Shown: piece by piece, positions 5,788 through 5,821 of the stretch
Position numbering within the stretch: the first letter of the stretch is position 1
Layout of the letters: every line of letters begins with the position of its first letter
Origin: Woeseiaceae bacterium
Lineage (GTDB): Bacteria > Pseudomonadota > Gammaproteobacteria > Steroidobacterales > Woeseiaceae
NCBI GenBank assembly: GCA_022615525.1
Contig: JAKEGN010000025.1
Coordinates: 1 to 5,821, forward strand
Direction of reading: 5' to 3'
Length of the DNA stretch: 5,821 bases
Translations under genes and position numbers: made by a program
Notes under the pieces: generated by a model
Told to the model about the DNA's origin: nothing
Seen by the model: only the letters and a program-made list of their open reading frames with translations
Databases searched by the model: none

Positions 5788-5821
5788 GTCTTGCTGTTGG
5801 CGCAGCAGAAAACTGAATGGC

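Larger units (their letters stand above)
5622..5821. other. non-coding region upstream of rsmG
   Basis: These 200 bases up to the window edge hold no gene I can support. One minus-strand frame stays open from the edge to a TGA overlapping the rsmG ATG, but it resembles no known protein, its third codon positions are much less GC-rich than those of the real genes, and it runs through the hairpin. No MnmG C-terminus can be read in any minus-strand frame. No convincing sigma70 promoter for rsmG was found. The notable contents are the long inverted repeat at 5667-5739 and the small palindrome at 5766-5780. Confidence 0.6.

Noticed and set aside
5618..5821. A minus-strand frame open from the window edge and ending in ATGA overlap with rsmG, as if it were the 3' end of an upstream gene.
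   Set aside because: Its 67 residues resemble neither MnmG nor any family I know, third codon positions are not GC-rich like the real genes, and it runs straight through the long hairpin. Sequence beyond 5821 could reopen this.

Overview
The window is GC-rich bacterial chromosome, most likely from a gammaproteobacterium. That placement rests on three things: the YdiK-type AI-2E family permease, the rsmG-parA-parB order, and the two proteins with Sec signal peptides, one of them an outer-membrane-barrel type. I cannot place it to genus. No transposase, integrase, phage gene, CRISPR array, tRNA or rRNA was seen.

Layout, left to right. (1) 138-1226, plus strand: ydiK-like eight-helix-class permease, preceded by a plausible extended -10 promoter. 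(2) 1271-1966, minus strand: small, very tryptophan-rich secreted protein, probably an eight-stranded outer-membrane beta-barrel, convergent with ydiK over a short GC-only hairpin. (3) 1967-2157: divergent promoter/leader region holding a good Shine-Dalgarno on each side and a clear inverted repeat at 2089-2118. (4) 2158-3264, plus strand: exported TIM-barrel amidohydrolase with an apparently complete metal site. (5) 3272-5621, minus strand: rsmG, parA and parB, read from right to left. rsmG and parA overlap by ATGA, and parB follows 32 bases after parA. The amidohydrolase and parB stop codons are only 7 bases apart and lie in the two arms of one inverted repeat. (6) 5622-5821: about 200 bases upstream of rsmG with no convincing gene, dominated by a long imperfect hairpin (arms of 26) and a second small palindrome.

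The core is the housekeeping block for 16S rRNA m7G methylation (RsmG) and chromosome segregation (ParA/ParB), which in many gammaproteobacteria sits next to oriC between mnmG and the atp operon. Here the flanks differ from that arrangement: no mnmG end lies within 200 bases upstream of rsmG, and parB is followed by an unrelated convergent gene instead of atpI. The other three genes are envelope functions with no evident link to segregation.

I do not see a clear new multi-gene system. The items most worth a second look are the long hairpin upstream of rsmG, the Trp-rich barrel with a Cys-flanked aromatic loop and an EF-hand-like loop, and the operator-like inverted repeat ahead of the exported amidohydrolase.
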